Source of the DNA: Gammaproteobacteria bacterium
Lineage (GTDB): Bacteria; Pseudomonadota; Gammaproteobacteria; DSM-16500
Direction of reading: 5' to 3'
Assembly (NCBI GenBank): GCA_013287025.1
Contig: JABDEN010000012.1
Location: 1 to 39,782 of the forward strand
DNA: 39,782 nt
Shown: positions 25,455 through 33,357 of the stretch, one piece after another
Layout: each line of letters opens with the position of its first letter
How positions within the stretch are numbered: position 1 is the first letter of the stretch
Made by a program: the position numbers and the translations under genes
The notes under the pieces: generated by a model
Seen by the model: the letters and a program-made list of their open reading frames with translations, nothing else
Database searches by the model: none
What the model was told of the DNA's origin: nothing

Positions 25455-26279
25455 TTATAGTGCAATTTGCAAAATAAATAAAAGAAACATGATGAGGTAT
25501 CCGCGCATTCCCGGTTGATGCAAATAAAGTTGCGCGCCAATGATGATGACAATCCCTAATCGTTGTAATGCATGATTTGGATCGGGATGAATGCTCGCAT
25601 AAAACAAATAATAAAAAATCCCCAATAATACAAAAGCACATAATGCACGATTGCTTCCTCGAATAGATTTTGCCGAAATAGTCTTGTTGTTTTTTTTATA
25701 TAAACCAACGAGACCGCCGCTATATGGACCACCATAAAAAATGGTTTTTATATTTGCGTATGTTTTTACGGGCAATTGAATACTATAACGCAATAAATTT
25801 TTTAATTGATCGCATTCGTGTTTCGACATACAACTTGCGATAACTAAGCTATTTTCTTTAAGAATGTTGGTGAAATTCGCAAAAGATTCACGAAATAATG
25901 CGACACGTTTTAATTTTTTAATACCCAACTGACCTAAAATGAGTGGTAACGTCATGGTTTCTGGATGTTCGAAATAAATTAAATCAAATTGCTGAGAAGC
26001 ATTTAGTAAAAAAGTATTGATATCTGTATTCTGAATAGTGAAATTTTTTTCTGTATAGTGTTCACAAAAAAAATCTGTCGCCGTTTTGTCAGGTTCGACA
26101 AGTGTATAATGTATGTTTGAAGAGGTCAGAAGTTTTCGTAAAGACCTTTCGCTTGGAAAACTGCCCGCGCCAATAATCAATATGTCGTGAATCCAGTCAT
26201 TTTTTTCAGGAATTAATTTCTGTAACAATAAATCCGCTTTTTTTTCGATTTTTTGATGATATTTTAAAAGTTTCGACAT
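25455..26279 (-). CDS. Methyltransferase-like protein with C-terminal membrane helices
   Basis: 274 residues. The first 160 show a Rossmann-type pattern, DILIIGAGSFPSERSLRKLL then an acidic strand end TLVEPDKTA and FDLIYFEHPE, much like class I SAM methyltransferases or spermidine synthases. The last 75 residues carry three hydrophobic helices (CAFVLLGIFYYLFYA, LGIVIIIGAQLYL, YLIMFLLFILQIAL). The combination resembles membrane-bound spermidine-synthase-like proteins, but the usual catalytic residues are not clear. It follows the thioesterase gene by 6 bases in the same direction. Function not assigned. Confidence 0.6.
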   Translation of the reverse strand: MSKLLKYHQKIEKKADLLLQKLIPEKNDWIHDILIIGAGSFPSERSLRKLLTSSNIHYTLVEPDKTATDFFCEHYTEKNFTIQNTDINTFLLNASQQFDLIYFEHPETMTLPLILGQLGIKKLKRVALFRESFANFTNILKENSLVIASCMSKHECDQLKNLLRYSIQLPVKTYANIKTIFYGGPYSGGLVGLYKKNNKTISAKSIRGSNRALCAFVLLGIFYYLFYASIHPDPNHALQRLGIVIIIGAQLYLHQPGMRGYLIMFLLFILQIAL

Positions 26280-26285
26280 GCTTAC

Positions 26286-26723
26286 CTAAATAAAATAAAT
26301 ACCTGACGCTGATGCGATCATCGTGTCTTCTTCGTTGAATAATTCCATGCGAGTGACTGTAATTTTATTTCCCGTGCGAAGAACGGACGATTTCGCTATA
26401 AATTCCTCACCTTTTCCAGGTCGAAGATAATCAATATTCAAATGTATCGTACTTGCTTTGCTTAATTCTGCTTCTAAGTTTTCCAGCGGAAGTCCATCGT
26501 GTTTTTTGATAAAGGCCAAAAGTGCCGCCGCCCCTCCTGCCATATCTAAAACCGATGAAATCACGCCACCATGCAAAATTCCCTGAATGAAATTTCCAAT
26601 TAAATTATCCTGCATTTTAAAACGCAAAATGATTTCATCACTTTCTGTAAAGAATGAGATACCGAGTAATTGATTAAATGGCACAGCAGAAAAAGCTTCC
26701 ATGAGGATTTTTGCGTGGTTCAT
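26286..26723 (-). CDS. Hotdog-fold thioesterase (PaaI/YbgC-like)
   Basis: 145 residues, one hotdog domain. The pattern GNFIQGILHGGVISSVLDMAGGAAAL holds the HGG-x-D active-site region of PaaI-type acyl-CoA thioesterases, followed by TIHLNIDYLRPGKGEEF and TVTRMELFNEEDTMIASASG, the usual second half. Likely hydrolyses a small or aromatic acyl-CoA. It is 15 bases downstream of the orphan gene at 26739 and 6 bases before the methyltransferase-like gene, so the three may form an operon. The exact substrate is unknown. Confidence 0.82.
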   Translation of the reverse strand: MNHAKILMEAFSAVPFNQLLGISFFTESDEIILRFKMQDNLIGNFIQGILHGGVISSVLDMAGGAAALLAFIKKHDGLPLENLEAELSKASTIHLNIDYLRPGKGEEFIAKSSVLRTGNKITVTRMELFNEEDTMIASASGIYFI

Positions 26724-26738
26724 GCTATTCCCTTTTTA

Positions 26739-27488
26739 TCAATCAGGCTTAGGTGTTTTTATTCGATCAAAAGGCGTTGGTGCTTTCCATTCGCTTTCGT
26801 TTTGTTTTTGAATTTCACCAAATTCATCGATAGGTTGATTGGGCGAATTCAGTTTTGCTGCTACGGTTAATTTGATTGCATCGTTCAATGCTTCTATCAC
26901 ATGCGGTGAAGGTTCTGTTTTTGAAAGTGTTGTCGAATGCGTGCCTGTTTCTGGATTCATTGAATAAGTGCTAATATTTGCTTTATCTTTATCGGATAAA
27001 TATTCAAAAACAGGTTTTAAAGTAAATTTTTCTTTTGAATGTTTTAAAACCGTATAAAGATTGTGAAGCGCATGGACGCCTTCTGCGCCTTTGTTCGGAT
27101 CAGACGCAAGACCCACGGATTCTTTTACTTCTTTTTTCAGTTTAAGTTGAAGATCTTTATCATCACCACAAATTTCATCGATCAATTCATCACATTTTTT
27201 TTGCATGGATTTAATCGGATTGGGTTTCAATTTCATCTGGGGATCCATGTGTAGTTCTAATTGTTTCCCCGTCAAATACTCGATGAGCGGTTGCAATGTC
27301 GACACAGATTGATAGACGAGTTCTGATTTATTCTGCGCCAAGGCATAAAAATCTTGCTCAATAGACATGAGGATATTATTAAATTTTTGCGGATCATTTT
27401 TTAAGCCAGGTTCCCATTCTAAAAGTAATGCGCTAATGACTGCTCGTAGTTCTTTATTATCGACGGGTTGTTTTGTTGGATTTGCCAT
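26739..27488 (-). CDS. Hypothetical soluble protein, 249 residues
   Basis: Begins MANPTKQPVDNKELRAVISAL; GAGAGG lies 7 bases before the ATG at 27488, so I prefer this to the longer frame at 27503. The protein is charged and mostly helical, without a signal peptide, membrane segment or known motif. Fragments such as KKCDELIDEICGDDKDLQLKLKKEVKESVG suggest amphipathic helices. Its promoter (CAGACA-N18-TATAAT) lies in the short gap shared with priA. Family not recognised. Confidence 0.6.
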   Translation of the reverse strand: MANPTKQPVDNKELRAVISALLLEWEPGLKNDPQKFNNILMSIEQDFYALAQNKSELVYQSVSTLQPLIEYLTGKQLELHMDPQMKLKPNPIKSMQKKCDELIDEICGDDKDLQLKLKKEVKESVGLASDPNKGAEGVHALHNLYTVLKHSKEKFTLKPVFEYLSDKDKANISTYSMNPETGTHSTTLSKTEPSPHVIEALNDAIKLTVAAKLNSPNQPIDEFGEIQKQNESEWKAPTPFDRIKTPKPD

Positions 27489-27527
27489 ACTGATGCCTCT
27501 CAATCACCTCTCAATGCTGATCCCCAT

Positions 27528-27557
27528 ATTATATGCTATATTTCGTCCCACTGTCTG
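27528..27557 (-). promoter_or_regulatory. Promoter of the 249-residue orphan / thioesterase operon
   Basis: On the minus strand CAGACA (27557-27552), an 18-base spacer and a perfect TATAAT (27533-27528). The start of transcription is expected near 27521, 33 bases before the ATG. The gap is shared with the divergent priA, whose own promoter must overlap it. Confidence 0.55.
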
Positions 27558-27568
27558 GACTTTCTCTT

Positions 27569-29572
27569 ATGGCTATTGAATCTTTTGTAACACTCAAAAT
27601 TGCGGTTCCTCGCCCAATTCGTCATTATTTTGACTATTTGCCGCCCGTTCAAGGCCCATGGCGGCATTTGCAACCAGGGTACAGGGTAAGAGTATCATTC
27701 GGTCGCCGTGAGGAAATTGGCTTTTTTATGGGTTTTAATGAAAATCCGAATTTCTCGGCTGAAGCGTTAAAACCAGTGTTGGAAGTGCTTGATAATCAAT
27801 TGATTTTTGACGGACACGTTTTTTTGTTATGTGAAAAAGCGGCGGACTATTATCATTTTCCACTGGGTGAAATTTTGCATCATGCGCTTCCAAAAAAATT
27901 GCGGGAAGGAAAATCCTTAGAGAAAACTAAATTTGCAAAAATTAATAAATCGACAACGACCAAAGAAGACCATTTGAGCTTAAATGAAAGTCAGAAAAAT
28001 GCGATCGCGGCTATCCAGCGAGCTTCATCTTTTCAGGTATTTTTATTAAATGGGGTGACGGGAAGTGGCAAAACAGAAGTCTATTTACAGGTCATCAAAA
28101 AGATAATTCTTGAAGGAAAACAAGTATTGGTACTTGTGCCCGAAATTGGATTGACGCCTCAAACTCTCACGCGTTTTGCAGAGCGTTTTTCTGAATTGAG
28201 CGTTGTGTTGCATTCGGGATTAACAGAAAAACAACGTTTACACACCTGGTGTTTAAGTCGATCCGGGGAAGCGAAAATTGTGATTGGTACGCGTTCCTCT
28301 ATTTTTTTACCTTTTCAAAATTTAGGATTAATTATTATTGATGAGGAACACGATCTTTCATTCAAACAACAGGAAGGCTTTCGTTATCATGCGCGTGATC
28401 TTGCAATTTTACGCGCACATTTTCAGAAAATTCCCATTGTCCTCGGAAGCGCCACTCCTTCGCTTGATACTTTATTTAAAGCCGAAATGGGAAAATTTTC
28501 CCCACTATTTTTACCTCATCGTGCAGGAAATGCAGAATTACCAGCATGTAAAGTGATTGATATTCGCAATCAGTTTTTAGAAGAAGGCGTATCCAATGCA
28601 TTGTTAAGCGAAATAAAAAATCACTTGAATGCAAACAATCAAGTGATGTTATTTTTAAATCGTCGAGGATACGCACCACTCATCATATGTCATGCATGTG
28701 GATGGATGGTGAATTGTCGTCGTTGCGAGAAGCGAATGACATATCATGATTTTTCGAAACGCATGCATTGCCATCATTGTGATTATCAAAAAATATTACC
28801 TAAGCAATGTGAATCATGCGGAGAAAAAAAATTACAAAGTATCGGACAAGGCACGGAACAATTAGAGCAAGTGTTGCAAAAACATTTTCCTTCTGCGTCA
28901 GTTGTGCGAATCGATCGTGATACCACAAAGCGTAAAAACGCAATGGAAACTATTTTAAATGATATTCAATCCGGTAAGCATCACATTTTGATTGGTACAC
29001 AAATGTTAGCGAAGGGACATCATTTTCCTAATGTGACACTCGTCGGTATTATTGATGCAGATGGTGGCTTTTTTAGTAGTGATTTTCGCGCACTGGAGAG
29101 AATGGGGCAGTTAGTTTTGCAAGTGGCAGGTCGTGCTGGACGTCACGAAAAAAAGGGAACGGTGATGATTCAAACGCATCATCCTGATCATCCCTTGTTG
29201 CATCAATTATTAAAAGAAAGTTATAAAGTTTTTGCTGACACTTTATTAATAGAACGAAAATTGGCGGGATTACCTCCTTTTTCATTTTTTGCGTTGTTTC
29301 GTGCCGATGCTTATCAAACTGAAATTGCGCTCGCGTTTTTGCAGAAGATAAAAGAAATTTCTGTTTCTAACCAAAAAGTATTTTTATTAGGGCCGATCCC
29401 AGCGCCTATGCCAAAGCGTGCGGGACGATATCGTGCACAATTATTAATTCAAGCGGAGACACGTCCGTTATTGCAAAACTTTTTAAAAAAACTCCTTCCT
29501 GAAATTGAAAAAATCTCACTCAAAACCAAGGTCCGCTGGTCGTTGGATGTGGATCCGTTGGAGATGTTTTGA
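27569..29572 (+). CDS. priA: Primosomal protein N', replication restart helicase PriA
   Basis: Superfamily 2 helicase (667 residues) that reloads the replisome at collapsed forks. The N-terminal DNA-binding part starts IAVPRPIRHYFDYLPP; Walker A is GVTGSGKTEVYL near residue 175, Walker B is IIIDEEHD near 258, and the zinc-binding region has eight cysteines in the pattern CHAC-CRRC-CHHC-CESC between about 383 and 430. The C-terminal GRAGRHEKKGTVMIQT motif and RWSLDVDPLEMF ending are typical. The ATG at 27569 (MAIESFVTLKIAVP) fits the family; the frame extends to 27533. A palindromic repeat follows 12 bases after the stop. Confidence 0.96.
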   Translation: MAIESFVTLKIAVPRPIRHYFDYLPPVQGPWRHLQPGYRVRVSFGRREEIGFFMGFNENPNFSAEALKPVLEVLDNQLIFDGHVFLLCEKAADYYHFPLGEILHHALPKKLREGKSLEKTKFAKINKSTTTKEDHLSLNESQKNAIAAIQRASSFQVFLLNGVTGSGKTEVYLQVIKKIILEGKQVLVLVPEIGLTPQTLTRFAERFSELSVVLHSGLTEKQRLHTWCLSRSGEAKIVIGTRSSIFLPFQNLGLIIIDEEHDLSFKQQEGFRYHARDLAILRAHFQKIPIVLGSATPSLDTLFKAEMGKFSPLFLPHRAGNAELPACKVIDIRNQFLEEGVSNALLSEIKNHLNANNQVMLFLNRRGYAPLIICHACGWMVNCRRCEKRMTYHDFSKRMHCHHCDYQKILPKQCESCGEKKLQSIGQGTEQLEQVLQKHFPSASVVRIDRDTTKRKNAMETILNDIQSGKHHILIGTQMLAKGHHFPNVTLVGIIDADGGFFSSDFRALERMGQLVLQVAGRAGRHEKKGTVMIQTHHPDHPLLHQLLKESYKVFADTLLIERKLAGLPPFSFFALFRADAYQTEIALAFLQKIKEISVSNQKVFLLGPIPAPMPKRAGRYRAQLLIQAETRPLLQNFLKKLLPEIEKISLKTKVRWSLDVDPLEMF

Positions 29573-29584
29573 ATAGAACAATCT

Positions 29585-29646
29585 TGTCATTCCCGCGAAG
29601 GCGGGAATCCATTTTGGGATAGATTCCCGCCTTCGCGGGAATGACA
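29585..29646. repeat. Palindromic repeat, TGTCATTCCCGCG family, copy 2
   Basis: Arms TGTCATTCCCGCGAAGGCGG and its complement, nearly identical to the copy at 22728 except for the central ten bases. It separates priA from the tRNA-Leu promoter. Confidence 0.92.
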
Positions 29647-29659
29647 TTTAGATTATACA

Positions 29660-29687
29660 TTGACCTACGCGAAAACTTTGATATACT
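29660..29687 (+). promoter_or_regulatory. Promoter of tRNA-Leu
   Basis: TTGACC (29660-29665) and TATACT (29682-29687) with a 16-base spacer; start expected near 29694, giving a 9-base leader before the mature tRNA. Confidence 0.65.
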
Positions 29688-29702
29688 GCCCACTCAAAAT
29701 TT

Positions 29703-29786
29703 GCCGGGATGGCGGAACTGGTAGACGCGCCGGACTCAAAATCCGGTGGTGGCGACACCGTGTCGGTTCGACTCCGACTCTCGGTA
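29703..29786 (+). tRNA. tRNA-Leu (anticodon CAA)
   Basis: An 84-base class II tRNA. The acceptor stem GCCGGGA pairs with TCTCGGT (two G-U pairs), the anticodon arm is CCGGA-CTCAAAA-TCCGG giving anticodon CAA for UUG codons, there is a variable arm (GGTGGCGACACC), and the T arm is GTCGG-TTCGACT-CCGAC. Discriminator A at 29786; CCA is not encoded. Confidence 0.95.
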
Positions 29787-29854
29787 ATTTTTATCATTTT
29801 TCTATTCTTCAAATTTTCTTGGTTAAGTGGTGGCTGTTGCGAAATGCTCCGTCA

Positions 29855-29881
29855 TGTCATGCCAGCATGTTTTTAGCTGGC
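29855..29881. repeat. Palindromic repeat, TGTCATGCCAGCATG family, partial copy
   Basis: The left arm TGTCATGCCAGCATG is intact; the right arm is reduced to GCTGGCAT. The remaining GCCAGC/GCTGGC stem spans 29861-29881. It sits in the gap between the two tRNA genes. Confidence 0.7.
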
Positions 29882-29930
29882 ATCCAAGAGGCTTTGCTAC
29901 AGCAACTTAGTATAATGGGCTTTTAAGATT

Positions 29931-29950
29931 GCCCAAAGATGGGCTTTTTT
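29931..29950 (+). terminator. Possible terminator between tRNA-Leu and tRNA-Arg
   Basis: GCCC-AAAGAT-GGGC followed by TTTTTT. The stem is only four G-C pairs, so this is a weak intrinsic terminator. A direct repeat ATGGGCTTTT occurs at 29915 and 29939. Confidence 0.4.
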
Positions 29951-29973
29951 ATTGTAGAATCTTGACGGTCAAG

Positions 29974-30047
29974 GTCCCGGTGGCACAGATGGATAGCGCA
30001 GCCCCCTCCTAAGGGGCAGGTCGGAGGTTCGAATCCTCTCCGGGACG
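29974..30047 (+). tRNA. tRNA-Arg (anticodon CCU)
   Basis: Acceptor stem GTCCCGG pairs with CCGGGAC; anticodon arm GCCCC-CTCCTAA-GGGGC gives anticodon CCT (CCU) for AGG codons; T arm GGAGG-TTCGAAT-CCTCT. Discriminator G at 30047, CCA not encoded. A TAGAAT -10-like box lies at 29955-29960. This tRNA is a well-known integration site of islands and prophages, and an accessory region begins directly after it. Confidence 0.95.
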
Positions 30048-30107
30048 CTTTGAAAAATAAGGGAATTCTTAAATATAAGCTTTTTGAGACTTGAAATTTT
30101 TTACTTT

Positions 30108-30129
30108 GGGTGACCATCTGGGTGACCAT
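30108..30129. repeat. Tandem GGGTGACCAT repeats after tRNA-Arg
   Basis: GGGTGACCAT occurs twice with a 12-base period (30108-30117 and 30120-30129), about 60 bases after the tRNA. Short direct repeats at this distance from a tRNA resemble arm-type integrase binding sites of an attachment site, although no integrase gene is left here. Confidence 0.45.
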
Positions 30130-30207
30130 TTTTAATAAATGAACTTCACTTGAGAATGAGTTAATTGGCCCCATCTAATCAAAACAATAATTATAGGGTG
30201 CTGTTTT

Positions 30208-30867
30208 ATGAGCGACTGGTTTTTATCAGGATTGAGTTGGTTGTTATCCTCAGTGGTAGGCGGGCTAATAACTTATTTGTTTATGAAACATCGTGATGAA
30301 TCTACGGAAAGAAAAAAAATAAGAAACGAGTTAGTGGCAACTAGTCAGCTTGTTTGTTTTTATCTTGCTATGCAACAATCAGAACTTGGTGGCCTATTAA
30401 AAAACATTGAATATCGACAATCTCAACTTAATAATATAAAAGCTAACGAAACCCGCAGTAGAGATAGCATAGTTGCGGTATTGCAAGATTTTTCTCTTTA
30501 TCAACAACTCAATATTAATATTGAAAAAATTAGCGAGGTCATATTATTTTCTGGCAATAATGAGCGGGGCATTGTTGAAGTATTGCAAAGTATTTTTATT
30601 AGCAATAAGAAATATTTTAAAATTCTTAGCACTTTGGAACGATTTAATGAAGTAAAGCGGTTAAGAGAAAAGGAAGCTGCTGATGTGAATGTTATTAGGG
30701 CTAATTTATTGTCATTTTCTGAAATAAACTTTCCTGAATACATTAAAGAAATCGAGCAAAATTTTGAATTTATTTCAAAGTCATTAGAGTCATTTAAAGC
30801 TACTATGAAAGATAAATTTAATATAATTATTAATTTATCTGTTGGGCCAGTTGTACAATTGAATTGA
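30208..30867 (+). CDS. Membrane-anchored helical protein, complete copy
   Basis: 219 residues. One N-terminal membrane helix (LSGLSWLLSSVVGGLITYLFM), then a basic stretch (KHRDESTERKKIRNEL) and a long, largely helical cytoplasmic part. No known domain. A second copy lacking the anchor is at 34242-34778; blocks such as YLAMQQSEL-GLLK, IEYRQSQLNNIKA, INIEKISEVILFSGNNERGIVE and FNIIINLSVG are shared. It opens the accessory island after tRNA-Arg. A sensor or effector of a defence or conflict system is conceivable; nothing proves it. Confidence 0.6.
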   Translation: MSDWFLSGLSWLLSSVVGGLITYLFMKHRDESTERKKIRNELVATSQLVCFYLAMQQSELGGLLKNIEYRQSQLNNIKANETRSRDSIVAVLQDFSLYQQLNINIEKISEVILFSGNNERGIVEVLQSIFISNKKYFKILSTLERFNEVKRLREKEAADVNVIRANLLSFSEINFPEYIKEIEQNFEFISKSLESFKATMKDKFNIIINLSVGPVVQLN

Positions 30868-30963
30868 TATATTAAACGTATAATTGTGATGTTCTTTTTT
30901 AAATGTATGCGTGATAATTGAGAAGTGATAATAAATGGAAATTAAATTTACAAATGTATAAAA

Positions 30964-31386
30964 TTATTTGATTGGAGTTAAAGTTACAGTCGCTATTCTA
31001 GCTAGTCGTTCTTTTACCTTTCTAAATGCCTTTTCGTTTTTATATTCAGGTGAAGGAACAACGATTGCATGAGCTGGGTTTTCGTCTGTCGGGTCAGGTT
31101 TTACATCTAATATATAATTAATTTCATTTCTTTCGATAGTTTCATTTCTGATTTCCAATGTTTTTAAAGATACTACGCAATCAGTTTTAGATTTCCGTGA
31201 CTGTTCAGGGTTATTATTTTTTAATTGTGCTCTATCAACAGAAGGTTGCATATTCCTGTCATTAAATGCAGAAGAGCTAATTTGATATACCCCGTTTTCT
31301 AATTTATAGCCGCCATCAGCTAGTCGAACACTTCGATATAATATTTCTTCATCCTCAACGAAGGAATTAGATTGAGATAAGTGCAT
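30964..31386 (-). CDS. Hypothetical protein, third gene of the TIGR04255 operon
   Basis: 140 residues, hydrophilic, no signal peptide and no recognised motif. The central part (TDCVVSLKTLEIRNETI, INYILDVKPDPTDENPAHAIVVP) has a beta-strand look and ends in a basic helix (NEKAFRKVKERLARIA). Its ATG follows the stop of the preceding gene by 7 bases, without its own ribosome site, so translation is probably coupled. The last gene of three; no terminator is evident after it. Confidence 0.55.
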   Translation of the reverse strand: MHLSQSNSFVEDEEILYRSVRLADGGYKLENGVYQISSSAFNDRNMQPSVDRAQLKNNNPEQSRKSKTDCVVSLKTLEIRNETIERNEINYILDVKPDPTDENPAHAIVVPSPEYKNEKAFRKVKERLARIATVTLTPIK

Positions 31387-31393
31387 GTTTGGA

Positions 31394-31906
31394 CTACCGG
31401 TTGAGCCAACTAAATAACTCTACATAACAATTTAAATTAAAGTTTTGTATTTCCCCATCTTCCATTTCATTTATTTTATCGTTACTGCTTTTTAAGTATT
31501 CAATATAATTTTCTTTTGCTCCAACATACAATGTAATTTTCTTATTATTAATTCCCCACCATTCTAATACTATGTTTCCTTCTGAGTCTGCCGAAATATA
31601 AGGGCTGCTCCAATTCATACTAGCATCATAGGACAGGGAAAATATTCGTTTTAGTAAATTTTGGGTGTTATTGATAGCTAATTGACCGGGTTGTTTGGCA
31701 TTGTAGCCATCCCAATTATTTTGGTAGTTTTTAATATGATTTAATTTTGTTAGACAGGATTCTAGTTCTGATATTTTGCTATTTATATATATTTTATAAA
31801 TATTTTCATCATTGTTACTACTATGGGATGAGGACAATCCAAAAGTAACCTGCTGATTGAATTCTGTGTTATATGGGCTGTAATTAGCATGAGCTAGTTG
31901 GGTCAT
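31394..31906 (-). CDS. Hypothetical protein with NWDGY motif, second gene of the TIGR04255 operon
   Basis: 170 residues. A helix (ISELESCLTKLNHIKNYQ) leads into NNWDGYNAKQP, a motif I have seen in small uncharacterised proteins that accompany mobile or defence-related genes; the second half (WSSPYISADSEGNIVLEWWGINNKKITLYVG) is strand-rich, with paired tryptophans. Its ATG overlaps the stop of the TIGR04255 gene (ATGA), so the products are probably made in a fixed ratio and may form a complex. Function unknown. Confidence 0.6.
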   Translation of the reverse strand: MTQLAHANYSPYNTEFNQQVTFGLSSSHSSNNDENIYKIYINSKISELESCLTKLNHIKNYQNNWDGYNAKQPGQLAINNTQNLLKRIFSLSYDASMNWSSPYISADSEGNIVLEWWGINNKKITLYVGAKENYIEYLKSSNDKINEMEDGEIQNFNLNCYVELFSWLNR

Positions 31907-32616
31907 AAAAAAAGCTCTCTAGTTTTATCAGTTATACATTTTTCAAATAAGGAATTTTTCTGAATTCTTAATGTATCAATTCTTTTCCATACATTATCAT
32001 CGTTTGGTTGAAGGTATTTAAAATCAAAAATATCTAAATCCAGTAAAATAGATGTATAACCTGCTTGTACTGGTGCAGTAGCAGTTTGATGTATGATAGC
32101 TAATCCCCCTTCTTGCTGTGGTATTTGAATCTGTAAAAAAAATCCGGATAGGCTAGCATCGAAGACTTTTGGGCAGATATTGAAATATTCTTCCAAGTCA
32201 AAATTTAACGCGGGAATGTCTATCCGATTAATATATCTCACTGCGACACGAGTTACTTTAGTTGGATTTGTTTCTTCAAGAAAAAATTCCCATAATTTTT
32301 TTGCTTTTGAGTAAAGGTCTTCCCAGTCTTTATATGTATTTACTATGCTGAATGTAATGCCTGTTTTTTTTAATTGGAGAACGTATTCTTTATTGGAGGA
32401 GCTTACTTTTAATCCTGCTGAGGCGCTTGTAAAGCTAGTTCGTTCATTCTGCACATCAACCTGGGCTGTTTTTAAAATTATATTTTCTTTATTTGGGTAC
32501 TCGTCTTTAATTTTTTCGTGAATATTTTCTAACAGGCCATTAAGGGCGTGATTGGGTTGCACTTGAATGTCAATTAATGCTTCAACTATTGGTGGTTTGT
32601 TATAAATTTTCGTCAT
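31903..32616 (-). CDS. TIGR04255 family protein, first gene of a three-gene operon
   Basis: 237 residues from the ATG at 32616; a TTG at 32646 is less likely. The N-terminus YNKPPIVEALIDIQVQP is characteristic of the TIGR04255 family, a sporadically distributed family without known function. Further conserved-looking parts are AGLKVSSSNKEYVLQL, VTRVAVRYINRIDIP and YTSILLDLDIF. Family members tend to be found in mobile gene neighbourhoods. It overlaps the NWDGY gene by 4 bases. A role in defence or toxin-antitoxin function is an inference from location only. Confidence 0.72.
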   Translation of the reverse strand: MTKIYNKPPIVEALIDIQVQPNHALNGLLENIHEKIKDEYPNKENIILKTAQVDVQNERTSFTSASAGLKVSSSNKEYVLQLKKTGITFSIVNTYKDWEDLYSKAKKLWEFFLEETNPTKVTRVAVRYINRIDIPALNFDLEEYFNICPKVFDASLSGFFLQIQIPQQEGGLAIIHQTATAPVQAGYTSILLDLDIFDFKYLQPNDDNVWKRIDTLRIQKNSLFEKCITDKTRELFL

Positions 32617-32739
32617 AGTTAATTCTTTGATTTCGTTAAGAGCCAAGCCGCAATAGATATGATCAGTTTATCTATTTTATTCTAAAATTTAATTTCCCGC
32701 CAGTTAGTTACAGAGCTTTTTACAAAAAGCGGATAAAGT

Positions 32740-32955
32740 TTACTTAAGTGTAGATAAAAGAGGTACTAATTTGGCAGGTTCTATATTTAAGGTGATGGCA
32801 ATTCTTAATAAGTTTCAAATGGAAATATTTTGCTCACCACGCTCTACCCATGTACGTACGCTCTAAACCAGCTTCAGCAGCAAAGCTTTCCTGAGAATAG
32901 CCTTTTTGTTTGCGGGCTTCTCGTATAAGTTTGCCGGTTAGGATATCTTCGGGTC
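32740..32955 (-). pseudogene. Decayed xre-type regulator
   Basis: On the minus strand GKLIREARKQKGYSQESFAAEAGLERTYMG can be read (shown here by its parts GKLIREARKQKGYSQ and ESFAAEAGLERTYMG), matching the intact regulator at 33031-33270. After that a frame change is needed to continue VERGEQNISI, then a TGA interrupts, and NLLRIAITLNIEPAKLVPLL follows to a TAA at 32740. No start codon remains in frame. A relic of a second copy of the helix-turn-helix gene. Confidence 0.75.
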
Positions 32956-33030
32956 ATCCCTTACTTAAGTTAATAATTTCACCCGATAGGTTACGCCTAA
33001 CAAGCGGCATAGGTATAAAATGATAGATAT

Positions 33031-33270
33031 TTAGTCTAGATTGAGAGACTTAGCTGCGGGGAACAGTGAACCAACTTCAACTTTTAAGGTTTTGGCTATT
33101 CTAATTAAATTCAATGCCGCAATGTTGCGTTCGCCTCTTTCGACACTACCCATATAGGTTCTATCTAGCCCTACTTCATAAGCAAAACTCTCCTGTGAGA
33201 AGCCCTTTTCTCTTCGGAGCTCCCTTATTTTTTTGCCTAGCTTAATAAGTGCTGGATGTTTTTTACGCAT
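33031..33270 (-). CDS. Xre-family helix-turn-helix regulator
   Basis: 79 residues, a single HTH_3/Cro-CI domain: KIRELRREKGFSQESFAYEVGL (helices 1-3), then DRTYMGSVERGERNIAALNLIRIAKTLKV. SQESFA and TYMGSVERG are the usual turn and recognition-helix signatures of restriction-modification controller-like and phage-like regulators. A perfect inverted repeat overlaps its own promoter, pointing to autorepression. A decayed relative lies just downstream. Confidence 0.9.
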   Translation of the reverse strand: MRKKHPALIKLGKKIRELRREKGFSQESFAYEVGLDRTYMGSVERGERNIAALNLIRIAKTLKVEVGSLFPAAKSLNLD

Positions 33271-33290
33271 ATATGTAGAATATGCGCACT

Positions 33291-33322
33291 ATACTTATAA
33301 AACCACGGACTATAAGTATCAA
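33291..33322 (-). promoter_or_regulatory. Promoter and inverted-repeat operator of the xre gene
   Basis: ATACTTATA (33291-33299) and TATAAGTAT (33311-33319) form a perfect 9-base inverted repeat with an 11-base spacer. On the minus strand TTGATA (33322-33317) and TATAAG (33299-33294) are 17 bases apart, a sigma-70 promoter lying exactly on the repeat. A dimeric Xre protein bound here would shut off its own gene and may act on the divergent gene at 33358. Confidence 0.65.
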
Positions 33323-33357
33323 ATGGAGGTGCAATCTAAATTAAGACGAGATGATAT

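Noticed and set aside
29660..29926. Plus-strand open frame of 88 codons over tRNA-Leu
   Set aside because: It translates the tRNA and its promoter; the tRNA structure explains the sequence.
29923..30174. Minus-strand open frame of 83 codons over tRNA-Arg
   Set aside because: It is the antisense reading of the tRNA (RGFEPPTCPLGGG pattern typical of tRNA complements) and has no support as a gene.
30050..30207. Search for an integrase gene directly after tRNA-Arg
   Set aside because: No frame of sufficient length or with R-H-R-Y tyrosine recombinase motifs is present.
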